Made by a program: the position numbers and the translations under genes. The notes under the pieces are model-generated. The model saw only the letters and a program-made list of their open reading frames with translations, ran no database searches and was not told the DNA's origin. DNA of 64,000 nucleotides from contig JAOANU010000001.1 of NCBI GenBank assembly GCA_034387635.1, positions 2,170,001 to 2,234,000 of the forward strand, read 5' to 3'. This DNA comes from Rhodosporidiobolus odoratus. Lineage: Eukaryota; Basidiomycota; Microbotryomycetes; Sporidiobolales; Sporidiobolaceae. Positions 24,847 to 36,515 of the stretch are shown here, piece after piece. Within the stretch, counting starts at the first letter, position 1. Each line of letters starts with the position of its first letter.

Positions 24847-27800
24847 ATGCTACCAGCGCACTGCCAGCCCGTCCAGCAAGACAACGGGAGCCGTAGCTCT
24901 TCTACTGAGGACTTTGCTCTCGCCGTCCTCTCCTCGACTGCGACCACAGATGCCGCGTACAGGAGCGGAGGCGACGACGACCACGACGACCGACACGACG
25001 CGACCGAGCCTCTCCTTCCGCGACACCGGTCTACCACCTCGTCGATTCCGCATTCTTCCCTGCGCTGGCGCCGCCTCACGCGACTCGGCGGGATCCTCGT
25101 CGTCTCCCTCGCAGCAATCGGTCTCTTCGTTTTCCTCCCACAGGAGAGGCGCTCCGTCGTCGCAGTTCCGCTCGTAACGACAGGCAAGATCTCCGACGCC
25201 AGCAACCGAGTTTTGCTCGCTTCCTCCGAAAAGTACCTCCTCGACCCCGCCAGCGAGAACAACGGTGTCATCCCGTTCCCGTCCGTCGCCTATTCGGCTC
25301 TCTACAAACCGCCAGCTCTCCAACAACCCCTCTCCACCTTCAACTGGCCTTCCCTTTCCTGCCTAGACGAATGGGTCTCGTCCAGCGAGCTCTGTGTTGA
25401 TGCCTCGCGGTATTGGGCAGGCGAGAATGCACCCAAGATCGACGTGGTTAGCTCCTGGGTTAACGGCAGCTCAGCTGAAATCATGGCAGACTGGCGAGAA
25501 AAGGTCAGCGATGAGGTCGGCCGCCTTGAAAAGGTGAAGCGGGCTCTTGGGGAAACCAGCCGTCATCTGCAAAAGCGAGCCGCGGGCAGCTCTGTAGTGC
25601 GACACTTCCGGTACGTTCTCCCCTCTTTCTTTTGTAGTGTACGAGTGAAACGCCTTCTCACCGTTGTGTGCCGCACAGCGAGCACGATGAACTACGCTTT
25701 TCCATCCGGTCTATCCTTTCTTCGCTCCCTCAGTCACGACTCTCAACTGTCCACCTTATCGTTAGCGACACGCCAGCCTATTCCCCCTTCGCCCCTCCAG
25801 TCTCACCCTCGGCCAACCAAACCGATCTTCTCACCTTCGACCCTCTCACCACCCGCTTCGCTCAGATCCCTCACTGGGTTAATCTAAGCACCTTCGAACT
25901 CGCTCGGTTGTGTGAACGTAAGGGTCTCAACGAGCCAAAGCTGCGGGTCCATCCGACGAGCGAGTTCTTCAAGACCGCTATATTGGGTCTGCCCGCAGAA
26001 GAAGCAGGCCTGGAAGAGCTGGCCGCGGTCGGGTGGCAGGAGGAGGTACTGCCTAGCTTCAACAGGTGTGCCCGAGCCGATCTCAGTGCTGTCCTCCCGC
26101 TAGTCATACTGTCCTCACACTAGCCATGCTGACAGAAGCCCGATTGCCTTTCCGCACTCGCCATGTTCTGCCTCCACCGTGCAGTCTTGCGATCGAATCA
26201 CAGTTCGCCAATCTGGATAACGTCTCGCCGACAGCCCTCTACCTCAACGACGACTTCTTCCTCATGGCCGTAAGTCTGTTTCCCATCATTCTGTCGCTGC
26301 TGATTTGCCCACTTGCTGCTTTCCCCGTACTCACAGTACTGTATTCCAGTCCCTCACAAGCGGAGATATCGACTCACCACTCTCCGGTAGCGTCTTTCGC
26401 ATGCAGCGGGACCTCCTCGTCAGCGGAGTTGCTCCAGAAGACGCTCAGCATACCAACGGAGATGGAGAGTGGAGAGGACTAGGGTACTCAGCGTGGCTTC
26501 TCGGTACGTCGCTATTCGCCCGGACGAAGAGTGACACGACCACGCTTACTGTGTCGTCTCTGCAGACCGACGCTTTGGCGAGCGCAAGCGGCCGTACCTG
26601 GTCCATGTTGCCAAAACCCTGCCTATGCCTATCTTGAAGGAGATGCAGCAGGTCTTCCTCACCGAGCTAACTGCGGTACGTACTGTCGTGTCCCTCGCCC
26701 ATCCCTCGCACATGACGCTCTTCTGACCCTGATGCGTTTGATCGGTAGACTGCAGCCGCCCAATTTCGCGGTAAGGGGCCGACAGAAGTGGCGATGATGT
26801 TCCTGCTTACTCATTATGTGGTGGAGAAGCATCGAGAGGCGCTGTGAGCATTACTTTCCTTCGTTTCTTTCCGCAATCTCATCATGCTTTCCAATGTACC
26901 ACTTCCTTCGGCTCACTCACGCGGATTATCTCTGCAGAATCTGGTCCTTCCTCGTTGCACGCTCTGATCCTGATCGCTCCGGCACATACTCTCCCTCGGA
27001 GCGTCAAGCCCTTCTCGCCGCCCTTGGCGCCTTCGGCTATTCCCAAGAGATCGCCGTCCCCTTCCCCCTTCGCGAACCCTTTAGCTCTCTCCTCTCTTCC
27101 ACCGTACTCGCCGGTCTACCTGCTCCCAATCAGACCACCTTTGAGTTCTCTTCACGAGATGGTTACGCCTATCTCGGCCTCGAGGACACTCCTGGGTTTC
27201 CTGCCATCCGGGATAGCTGGCCCTCGTTCTTGCCTCGGGGTACGCCAGACGCGGACGTTGCGAACGATGTCGACCCAGACGAGGCAGAGGCATCGTCTAC
27301 CATGTGCACCCTCGACCTCCTGTTGTGCTTTGGCGAGGCCTTCCTTTCGACCAAGTCGAACTCGTCCTTCGTCGTCAACGAAGTATTTCGACGAGTAGCC
27401 TACGACCAACCGCAGTGCGGAGACTGTCTGATCGCCTTGCTACTTGGCAAAAGCGGTAAAAAGGGCTTGGAAGCGTTCTTGCCCCCTGCTGATATGGCGG
27501 AAGAGGCAAGCCAGGAGGTACGAGCGGAGGCACTCGCGCTCGAGGGTACTAGGTGGGAAGAGTCGGACTTCTCGAGAGGGCTTGACGGTCCGGGGTCTTT
27601 GCGGCAGAGGGTGCGTTTCCTTCCCCATTTCTTCGTCGACTTTTGTTAATCCCCCTTTCCCCTTGATGTAGGCCGCTACGCTCATTCAACGCTACGCTTA
27701 TACCATCGGCTCCTCCTCTGCCTCTTTCCAATCCATCAAGTACGGCGGACCCGTCCTTTCCGCTCGCCTTGCAGCTCTCTCGAGTGAGAAACCAGCTTTC

Positions 27801-27965
27801 CTCGCGCTGAACGACGACATCATGGTTAAGGGCGAGGTGGGCTTGGAGGATGTGGATCGGAGGATGAAGAAGTGGTTTGAAGAGGAGTGGCCGGTGATGT
27901 CAAAGTGGGAAATGGCGCCGGTAGAAGAGGAAAAAACAGAAGAAGCAGAGGCAGAAGAGGAATGA
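24847..27965 (+). CDS. Stealth-family phosphotransferase, Xpt1 (xylosylphosphotransferase)-like
   Basis: Exons are 24847-25610, 25679-26065, 26185-26269, 26350-26503, 26566-26675, 26749-26843, 26938-27610 and 27672-27965 (853 aa). A single N-terminal transmembrane anchor (ILVVSLAAIGLFVFL) predicts a type II Golgi protein. The Stealth blocks follow in order: CR1-like IDVVSSWVNGSS, CR2 REHDELRFSIRSIL, CR3-like ALYLNDDFFLM and the C-terminal CR4-like AFLALNDDI. Family members transfer sugar-phosphates, for example GlcNAc-1-phosphotransferase and Cryptococcus Xpt1, which adds xylose-phosphate to mannose. Donor and acceptor sugars are not visible. The C-terminus ends in a Glu-rich tail. The start is the ATG that places a short cytosolic stretch before the anchor. 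Family call is strong; the Xpt1 role is inferred. Confidence 0.88.
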
Positions 27966-28295
27966 GAGAAGGGACGAGGGCAAGAGTCACAGTCAGCGCT
28001 GATCTGATGACTCGCGTAGACTAGTCTCGTAGCTTGTTGTACCTTTCTAACGCAGATCACCTCTATTCCGTACTTTTCTCCAAAAAGCTAGCTTCGTCTG
28101 GTCCGCCTTCCCTTGCTCTCCGCCGCGGTCCTGTGGGCTCGTACCGCAGTGTCGAGGCGGGATAGTACCCAAAGAAGGCTGTCGACTCTAGACCGAATGA
28201 GATCGTGCTCGCAGCGATCCAGTCTTGCTTTTGACAGGACCACGACGACCGCTCGTCCCCGTGTATAACCGTCGACCCACGCTTATCCACTAGAT
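27966..28295. other. Intergenic region upstream of METTL5 gene
   Basis: 330 bp between two same-strand genes; 3' end of the Stealth transcript and promoter of the methyltransferase. Nothing else seen. Confidence 0.4.
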
Positions 28296-29392
28296 ATGAA
28301 GCTGAAAGAGCTTGAAGCAGGTCCGTCTCGTCTCCCCCTGCGGCCTTCAGCTCGCGCTAACCACTTCCTTCCGTCGGTTCAATCTCGCGACTCCACCTCG
28401 CCGCACCTCGATCGACCCGTATAATGCTCAGAACTACAGCCTCTGAAAGGCTTCGCCGCCCCCAAGCGAGAACTAGAGCAATATGTCACCTCGGCGCATC
28501 TGGCCTCCCGGATGATCTTCACCGCGGCCACTCAGTTTGACGACATCGACGGGAAAGACGTGCTTGACCTAGGATGTGGTTGTGCGGTGCTGAGTATAGC
28601 GAGCGTTATGATGGGTGCCGAGTAAGCCTGACTTTTGGGCTCGTACCTCCCCGGTCGCTGACTTCTTTCTTTCTCCTTGTTCTGCCAGTTCGGTGGTGTC
28701 TGTCGACGTCGACCCTGACGCCCTTGAACTCGCAAGAGAAAACGTCGAGAGTGTCGAGATGGAGGAGCATATCTCGTTCGTACATGCAGAGATTGCGTCG
28801 GCCGGTTCCAAGCCTTCGAAGGAGGACATTCCCGTGTTTGATCCGACGTCCATGCTGGAACACAAGGTCGACACCGTGGTCATGAAGTGCGTTCTTTTCC
28901 TGGTTGTCTGACGCTGCCCTATGCTTATTGGGGCAGTTGCAGTCCGCCCTTTGGGTCATGGACCAAAGGGATTGATATGGTGTTCCTCGAGGTTGCTTGC
29001 AAGGTGCTTCCGGTCGTCCCTTCATAGCGGTGATGACTCGCTGACTCTGACGGACGTGCAGGTCGCCGAGACGGCCGTCTACTCGCTAAACAAGACGAGC
29101 ACTCGAGACTTTATCGAGCGAAAAGCTCGGCAGTTCGGGTTCGAGGGGACAGTCATTGCGCAGATGCGGGTATATACCCGTATCCTTCATCTAACTCAAG
29201 AGAGCTTGTGCTGACTTGCATTCTTCTGCAGTATGATCTACCAAAGACCATGGCGTTTCACAAGCAGAAAAGCGTCGACATGTAAATTTCGTCTTCCTTC
29301 CGCTCATCCCCCATCCTATTGCCTGGAATAGTGCTGACGGAGTGCTATCCTCAAGTGAGGTCGACATGTGGCGGTTCGAGAAGAAAAAGTAG
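28296..29392 (+). CDS. METTL5: METTL5-type 18S rRNA adenine-N6 methyltransferase
   Basis: Exons are 28296-28320, 28432-28621, 28689-28886, 28943-29003, 29062-29169, 29232-29281 and 29356-29392 (222 aa). The SAM-binding motif VLDLGCGCAVLSIAS, the VSVDVDPDALE strand and the catalytic NPPFG (Asn~138) are all present; the last is assembled across an intron and uses the second of two nearby AG acceptors. YSLNKTSTRDFIERKA, YDLPKTMAFHKQKSVDIEVD and the short basic C-terminus are specific for METTL5, which methylates one adenine of 18S rRNA as a heterodimer with TRMT112. The 25-base first exon (MKLKELEA) matches the family start. Confidence is high; the RNA target is inferred from orthology. Confidence 0.95.
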
Positions 29393-29565
29393 AGGGCGGC
29401 CGTTCCTGTTGTGTATTCTTAACGCAATCTCCCGGATCTACTCGAGGCTTATCCAGAAGCAGAGCAACTCCCCTGTCCCATCAGGTCTGGTGATGTACCG
29501 CTGTCTGTCGTCTGTCCCACGGTATCCTGTATAGCTGCGTGTACAAGTCCGTTTCCCCAGCTCTT

Positions 29566-30033
29566 CTAACCTACGCGGGCGATGACTTCCCCACCCAACC
29601 CTCGCCTGATGGCCTCCCTACCCTCGAGAAATTCAGTCCCAGTCGCCACGAGCGCAACTTCCCCCAAACCCAACCCAGGTACAAACTTGACCCTCGACCC
29701 TCTCACAAACCGACTAACCTCATCCTTGTCCATAAAGACTCGTCGACTCGGGTGCGACACCAACCTCATCTTGTTCAACACGGGTCGGTCGGCACGGTAC
29801 TTGAGTTCAGCCCAGACACGTTTGTCGCTCAATCGTGCGGTGGTGTAGGAGGAAGGATCGGGAGGAGTTGCGGAAGAGGTGTTGGTTGAACCGTACGAGA
29901 CTGAGGAAATGAAGCCGTGCGAGAGGAGGAGGGAGAGGAGGGAGACGTGTTGCTTTGTAGGGGCCAAGGGAACCCAACGGTGTCGGGCTGCTGAGGCATT
30001 CGAGAGACGCGCGCAGAGCTCGTGAGGAAGCAT
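29566..30033 (-). CDS. MRPS8: Mitochondrial ribosomal protein uS8m
   Basis: Single exon, 155 aa. The uS8 pattern is clear: an N-terminal helix (LPHELCARLSNASAA), SLLSLLLSHGFISSV, then WAELKYRADRPVLNKMRLVSHPSRRVFM and the C-terminal GEVALVATGTEFLEGREAIRRG, shown as family-typical blocks. The closing GLGGEVIARV replaces the bacterial GGEVLCYVW-type end, as in fungal mitochondrial versions. It binds the central domain of small-subunit rRNA in mitochondria. No separate long presequence is evident, which is usual for this family. It converges with the METTL5 gene, with 173 bp between stops. Intronless, unlike nearly all neighbours. Confidence 0.9.
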   Translation of the reverse strand: MLPHELCARLSNASAARHRWVPLAPTKQHVSLLSLLLSHGFISSVSYGSTNTSSATPPDPSSYTTARLSDKRVWAELKYRADRPVLNKMRLVSHPSRRVFMDKDEVSRFVRGSRVKFVPGLGLGEVALVATGTEFLEGREAIRRGLGGEVIARVG

Positions 30034-30641
30034 GGCGAGGAGTAGCTGCGATGAGGGGAATGAGCATACAGCACTACAAGAGAAGTCATTTGCTAGTGCT
30101 CACATGTGAACTTGAGGGATTAACTGGAGTGAGTGACGGGATCTGACCGCTTTAATCCTGAGAAGGAGCTGTAACAGAGAAATACGATGAGCGCGTGCCC
30201 GTACGGGCGGGTGGCTGGTAAGGATTACTTGAACGTTATTGCGTTGTTCTTGAGCTGCCTGAGACTGTCAGGGATGATGCGAAGGGAAAGGTCCAGGTGG
30301 AGGAAGAAGGTTGCCGAAATTGATGAGAGAGTCGGTTGCACGGCACTGTGAAGCGTGCTGGCTAATTGCGCGACCGTGTGCAGTCGTAAGTCAGACGAGA
30401 CTGCACTGGAAAGGACGGAGCGGCGAGAGAAGACTGTCTCTTCGCAGAAGAGCGGGAAAACACCGGCCGGCTCGCACTGCCTGCAGCAGACAACGGCAAG
30501 AAGGCGCAAGACACTGCTTTGCTCAACGACAACGACCCACGCAGCTATGTACGCAAACCACCCGCCAGCCCGCCGAAACGCTCCATCGTTCGTTCCCCCC
30601 CCCTGGCCGTCATTCCTTCTCTTCCTTCTCCGCCTCTTCCC
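30034..30641. other. Upstream region of uS8m gene
   Basis: About 600 bp between the uS8m start and the FAR11 stop, same strand. Contains promoter space and the FAR11 3' UTR. No gene, tRNA or repeat was recognised. Confidence 0.4.
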
Positions 30642-33600
30642 TCACCGGTTGAAGATCAACTCAACTTCATCGATAGCGGGCTGACCCGGATGCGGGAACG
30701 TAGGCGCCGGACCCGCCTCTTCATCTTCTTCCTGCGCAATAGCCGAGTCCTCCCGCCCCTCTTCCGAAGAAGAAGAAGCGAGACCGCTGTCGTCATCCCC
30801 GTCGCGGTCGAAGATGACAGGTCGAAGAGCGGGCGAGATGGGGCCAGTGCTGGAACGACGGCGGGCAGCTGAAGGACGAGGCGAACCGGGTATGTTGGCC
30901 GCGCGGCGTTCTTCCTCGAGAGCGGTGATGGTTTCAGGGCTTGCGAACACGAAAACTGTGGTCAGCCTGGATCGAGTACCCGCAGGACTACGTCACGCGA
31001 CGGAGAGGCACACAGCGCAGAAGGGGGTGAAAAGAGGAGAGCTACATGGTGCCAAAGGAAAAGCGCACCTGATATGCTCCCACTCATCTCTAGCAGTCCT
31101 CTCATCCATGTCCACCACCCCCGGCGGTCCCTCATTCCCCGCAACAAAACCCTCCTGATCCTCCCTCTCCCCAAACCTCATAAACCCCCACCCCCCAACG
31201 CTCTCACCATCCGAAATATCATCAAACTCGCCCTCGTACCCTTCCAAGCCCAATCTCTCCCAAGCCGCATCGCTGGAACCAAGTGGATCGTGTAACCAAT
31301 CGAGAAGTTGTTCGTGATCGACGGCACCGCCCGCGCCACCGGCTGCGACGGCCTCGTCGAGGGTTCCACCACTGCCGGCGGCGAGGAGGTCGTCGACGGC
31401 GTACGAACTGAGGTCGTCGCTCGGATCGAGGGAGCCATACGCGAGTCGCATGGAGACGGAAGAGTCACAGTCGATCGCGGAGACGGCTCGGGCGGGAGGG
31501 AAGACGTCGTCGAGGGAGGTACCTTCGCCAGGGCCGACGGCGTGAGGGGAGAGAGGCGGGAGAGGGGCGGACGCAACTGGGCCGGGGTTGAAATCGGGGG
31601 AGTGGGTTCCCGCACCCGCAGCGGAGGAGGAACGGCGGTGAAGGCCGGGGGCGAAGGTGCTGTAGTGCTTGGTATTAAAGAAGCGTACGAGGGATCGGAG
31701 AGCTTGCTCGTGGGGCTGTAGTTGACAAACATCAGCCAACTGCGTCGATTTGATGCTGCAGCTGACGTACCAACGACTCCTCGACATCTGCATCAACATC
31801 GACTCCGGCGAGCCACTCATCGCGCAAGTCTGGTCGACAGTGCAAATAGATGGCGGTAATGACCTTCATGTTGGCTATGCGTCGACAAGATTAGTGAGGA
31901 CACACTCGGCATAGTAGGAGCAGGGAAGGGAGGGATGAGACGCACATTGCCGCCATTTTCTACCGCAATAGGGTACTTGGCTCTTGATGACCTTGAGGAC
32001 GTACAACTGGAGTGTCGGGTGCGAGACCTTGAGAATGCGCTTGAGAATAGCCTGCACAAAGGAGCGAAAGGAAAAGTCAATCACCTCGAAAGAGTGATTT
32101 TGACTCCCCAGAAGAAGGTGCGAGAAGTCGAGAACAGAAGCACCAAGGACTCAGCCGACTTACCGAGCTTTTGTATTGCACCATCAACAACACCCTATGA
32201 GTCTTCCTCTTTGTCAATTTCTGCAACACATGCACAAAATTGATAGTCGAGAAGAAGTTTCTCCAAGAATAATCGGAAACCATCTCGACTTCATCGTGTG
32301 CCGAGCCGGAACTTTCGGCGCTTGAAGGGCTCGTGACGAAGGCGTCGGGATTTGAGGAGGAGGAGTGGAAGTGGGATTGGGAGATGGGGGATGAAGCGTC
32401 GGCGCCTGATTGGGAGGCGGAAGCGGCTTCCGAGGTAGACAGAGGGGACGGGGAGGTCGAACGAGGTAGAGATAGAGCGTCTTTGAGATGTGGAGAAGCG
32501 GTCGGGTTGATGTGATTGTGACAGTAGTTGAAGAAGCTGTACGCGAAGCGCGTTCGTACTATCAGCCTTGCACTCTCGGCAAAGAACCCGAAAGAGAAAC
32601 GCGGGAGTACGAGCAACGCACTTGTAGTCAGCCCGATCATGCTTGATCCTCACAAGAGTGTTCACTTCTTGCAATCCAAACATCTTTAGAATGAGCAGCA
32701 AGCAATTCGAGTCGACCAGGAGTTGCGAAAAGTAGTGGAACTTCATGATGTCTGCGAAGCCAAAACGGTGAGCTGTTAGACAGTTCAGCGCAGAGGACTC
32801 AGAGCAGAACGAACGCGAGGCTTTGAACCACTTCAAGGTCAAGATGAGAATCGCCGAGACGGCCTTGCTAGTGATCTCGCGATGACGGAGAATGTCACAG
32901 TCTTCGAGACTCAGGTCAGGTGGAGGGTCTACATAACAATTCGAAGGTCAGTGTCAAGCAGGGGGTGAGGTGAGCTGGGAGCGCACCGGAAGAGGTTGGT
33001 TCCGCCGCTTGTCCGCCAAGTCCGGGAGCGTTGGGCAGGTTCTGGTTGGCGGTAACGGTAGCAAGAAGAAGCTTGAGGAGGACGATGACAGCAGCTTGGA
33101 GGTGGGGCAGGGTGGAACGCTGAACGAGAACGAAGGTCAAAACAGGTCCGTCATGGCACGGACACGTCGGGCGAAAAGAAAGCGGGAGAAAACGCACGTA
33201 TAGTACCTCCACCCTCTCCAACCTCTCGAAATCCTCCCTCTTTCTCTTCAACTCCTCCCTCTCCATGCTCCCGATCTCCTTGTCCCCCTCTTCCTTTTTG
33301 ACCTGCCTTCCCAACTTCTTCAACACCGTCAAAGGGTCCATAGGATCCTCCTCTTCCTCATCATCCTCGCCATCTCCTCCATAAATGGCACTGTCCATAT
33401 CCCCTGCCGCACTCCCGCCCTCTACTTCACCCTCACCGTTGACGCTACTACTGGTAGCAAGCATCGACCTCCTCTTTCCCCCCACCCCACCTGCACTTGC
33501 ACCGACCGACCCCGCCTCACTCGCACTCGCACTTCCATCCTTCCTCTCCCTCCCCCGATCCGCAAGAATCAACTCTTCCAGCCTCCTCCCCAACGCCCTA

Positions 33601-36252
33601 GCCTTCCTTCCCTCTTCCTCTCTCCCTCCTCCTCCTCCTCCTCCTCCTCCTCCTCCTCCTCCTCCTCCTCCTCCTCCTCCTTCTCGTCTCCGTCCAATTT
33701 CCCGTTCCCTCTCCACCCCCTCAGCCCTCACCAACCCCATCTCCTCGCCCGAAAACTCCTCCCGGACCTTCCAACTCTGCCAAAGGTCGGTCGAGACCCT
33801 CAGGTTCCCCTTGTACAGTTCAGCGGCTTCTTCGACGGCCCGAGGGACGGGCAAGCGACCTTTTACGTAGTTGGCCGGGGCGAACGGGAGGGGGAACGGT
33901 CGGGTTTGGTCGGTTTGGAACTGTTGTTTTTTGGGTTTTCCTCCCCCTGCTCCGACGACTCCGACGACTCCTCCACCGACGGAGAGGGGAGGACCGGCTT
34001 GAGGAGGTCCGCCTTGTTGTTGTTGTTGTTGTTGTTGTTGTTGGTGTTGGGCAGAGTTTGGGGCGGGGGAAGGTGGAGGAGATGGAGCGGGAGTAGGAGG
34101 TTGCCACGTCGCTGCGTTAGCTCCCCCCAAAGTCGAAGGTAAAGGGGGTTGATTCAAGGGCAAACTAGGATCATGGTTCGCATTGATGTGGTAACTAAAC
34201 GTGGGACGGACGGGAACGGGCGCCGCGGCGGCGGAGAGCCGGTCGAGGGTTTGAGGGTTTTGGCCCAGCGCGCTGAGAGAGGGAGGGAGGGGCAGGAGGG
34301 AGGATGGGGTAGGGGGGACGTAGGAAGGGTATTTGGAAAGGGTTTCGTTGCGGAAGGTGACGATGTCGGGTGGGCAGACTTTGGTCCAGGGGCCTGTAGA
34401 AGGACAAGCAAAGTCACTAAACTCGTCCCCTTGACCCTGATCTTCGCCTTCTGCCTGCATCAGGGGATCACGAGAGAGCTTGAACGCACGCCAATCCGGT
34501 CTGACCCCCTCTTCATCTTTCGGCAACCCCTCAACCTCCCTGACGAGCCCTTTCACCCGCTCAACATCCTTCATCCCTCCAATCGTGCAAAGCATAGACT
34601 TCCAGAGTAGGAGGAGCAGCTGTCACACCAGAACAAGACAAAGATGCGTCAGACTGCGAGACCGTAGAGACAGAACGGGGAAAGGAAGCAGAGGGAGAAA
34701 ACGGCACGCTCACCTTCTTCACCGGGTAGCCTTTGGCATTGCGCTCTTTCAGGCAGGCGACTTGATTGAGCAGGTAGACAGGCATAGGAGGCTCAAGCGC
34801 CACTGTGGGATTGGAGCCGAGAGGACGACATGTCAGGGTCTGGATCCAAGCGGGAGTACAAGACGGAGGAAGGAAGGGGGGCGCGCAAGAAGAGGATCTC
34901 GGCAGTCGGGCCGTGGTAAAATCCTGGGATGGTGGAGAAAGAGATCCTGGCGGACGCACTCAAGTCACCTCCCCACTCTCCCTCCCCTCTACCCGTTTCG
35001 ACCAAGAAATACAAGACGGCCAGCAACAGGGCCAATTCAGCATTGATCTCCTCCAATCTCTCGGCCCTCTCTCGTTCCCTCTCTTCTTCCTCGAAACTCA
35101 GGGGAGGTCGAGTAGGACCCTCTCCCTCGTCCCCCTCCCCCTCGTGCTCATGCTCACCGTGCCCGTGTCCGTGCCCGTGCCCGTGCCCACCGCCCTCCTC
35201 TGACTCGGCATGCGAGTTGGCAAACGCCTCGGAGGACGAGGAAAAGGACGACGTTGGCAACTGACTCGCCTCCTCCCATTCCCCACTGGTCCTCTTCAAC
35301 GCGTTCCAAACCCCGTCCAACGCTCCCGCTTGTCTCATGACCCGACCCATGGTCAGGATCAAGTGCAAGTGGTGCTCGGGTGAGGTTGAGATTCCGGGGG
35401 CGAAACAACCGTGCGAGATGTGGAGGAGGTGACGGGCCGAGAGGTTGCGTTGAGGGAGGGTCGAGGTGGGACTGTTCAAGGTGGAGAGGAGCGAGTGGAT
35501 GTGGGCAGTTTGACAAGCGAGGGGGGATTTGGTGAATTCTGCGGGTCGGGGACAGAAACGGGTTCCTCCGCTCAGTATGAGCTGGTCGAATGCGGTACCG
35601 AGAGGGATGGTTATGCGTGCGTGAACGTACCGAGTTCCCCTTGCCAGGCCTCTCTCCAGCTGTCCAAGTGTTCGACGACCTGGGGGACTTCGACGTAGCT
35701 GTAAAACTCTTCCAACTCGCTCGCGAGGTCGGCCGTGTCGGGAGGGGGAGAGGGGAAGGTGTAGAGGAGTTGTTTGGGTCGGGCGGGAGGGGGAGGGGGA
35801 CCGGGACCGGGGAGGGGGGTCGGGGTGGAGCGGTCTCGGAGGGCTGGTTGAGAGTGAAGGGAGGGAGTCAGTTGAACATGGGAGTGAGGGGAAGGGAGGA
35901 CAAGGAGAGAGGAAAGCGTACTTGGGTGAGCGGGTGGGCCAGCTGCAGCGGCATAACTGAGTGTAGCTTGATGAGTGTCTGTGGAGGTGTTGTTGTTTGA
36001 GGGTGGGGTTGAAGCATCCACGGCCCCTCGTCTATTCGGATTCGGAGTTGGACCTGAATGTGGGGTGGACGTGAGTGTAGTCGATGACGGTTGAGGCTGA
36101 ATCTGGACTGATGGACGTTGAGGTTCAAGGTGAGATGGAGATGGAGATGGAGCGGGGGGTGCGGGTGGTTGAGCGGTGAGAGCTGGTCGGGGCAGAGAGG
36201 GAGGGGGAGAGGGAGGGGGAGGGGCAGCCGTCGAGTCTATGGAATCGGCCAT
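30642..36252 (-). CDS. FAR11: STRIPAK complex subunit, Far11/STRIP (N1221) family
   Basis: Thirteen exons: 36252-35922, 35843-35631, 35538-34960, 34802-34714, 34619-33198, 33119-32987, 32928-32815, 32751-32622, 32536-32164, 32051-31946, 31874-31771, 31715-31069 and 30939-30642 (~1,512 aa). Hallmarks are ELEEFYSYVEVPQVVEHLDSW, EPPMPVYLLNQVACLKERN, SKYPSYVPP, RSTLPHLQAAVIVLLKLLL, RHREITSKAVSAILILTLKW, YSWRNFFSTINFVHVLQ, LKRILKVSHPTLQLYVLK and NMKVITAIYL, all typical of Far11/STRIP1, a scaffold of the STRIPAK phosphatase-kinase complex. Inserted between them are a His-Gly run, poly-Gln, ~21 Gly and a long disordered loop. The splice site after exon 3 (155-nt intron) and the in-frame 78-nt first intron are the least certain. 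The protein is longer than most orthologs because of the insertions. Confidence 0.9.
33625..33681. repeat. (CCT)19 microsatellite, encodes poly-Gly on minus strand
   Basis: Nineteen perfect cct triplets on the plus strand. In the FAR11 frame the minus strand reads a run of about 21 glycines followed by a Glu/Arg-rich stretch. Length polymorphism between strains is likely. Confidence 0.95.
34014..34043. repeat. (TTG)10 microsatellite, encodes poly-Gln on minus strand
   Basis: Ten ttg triplets that read as a glutamine run in the FAR11 frame, 330 bases upstream (in the transcript) of the poly-Gly run. Confidence 0.95.
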
Positions 36253-36515
36253 GTCCCTCTCTGTAGGACTGGTGCAAGCCAGATTTGATCATTGCAAGGA
36301 GAGACAGAAACCATGCCACACACTTCCCAACAAGGTTATCAGCGAGACTGGGATGAGCCTGACGGGGTCTAGCATACTGTAGTATGTACTCATAGCCACT
36401 CTATTGAATTTTCAACCTGCGCCGTCTCTCATCATCATCACCGTCAATTGCAATACTCTCCGATCGCTGTGGCTCCCCTCGACGTGACAGGACAGCCCAG
36501 CGGCTCTCACCAGCT

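Noticed and set aside
24593..25177. 194-aa plus-strand ORF overlapping the Stealth gene start
   Set aside because: It runs out of frame with the conserved Stealth protein and shows no domain; it is a GC-driven shadow.
30642..36252. Many long plus-strand ORFs (for example 33385-33870, 34149-34610, 35590-36000)
   Set aside because: They are complements of low-complexity FAR11 exons; the minus strand carries the conserved family motifs.
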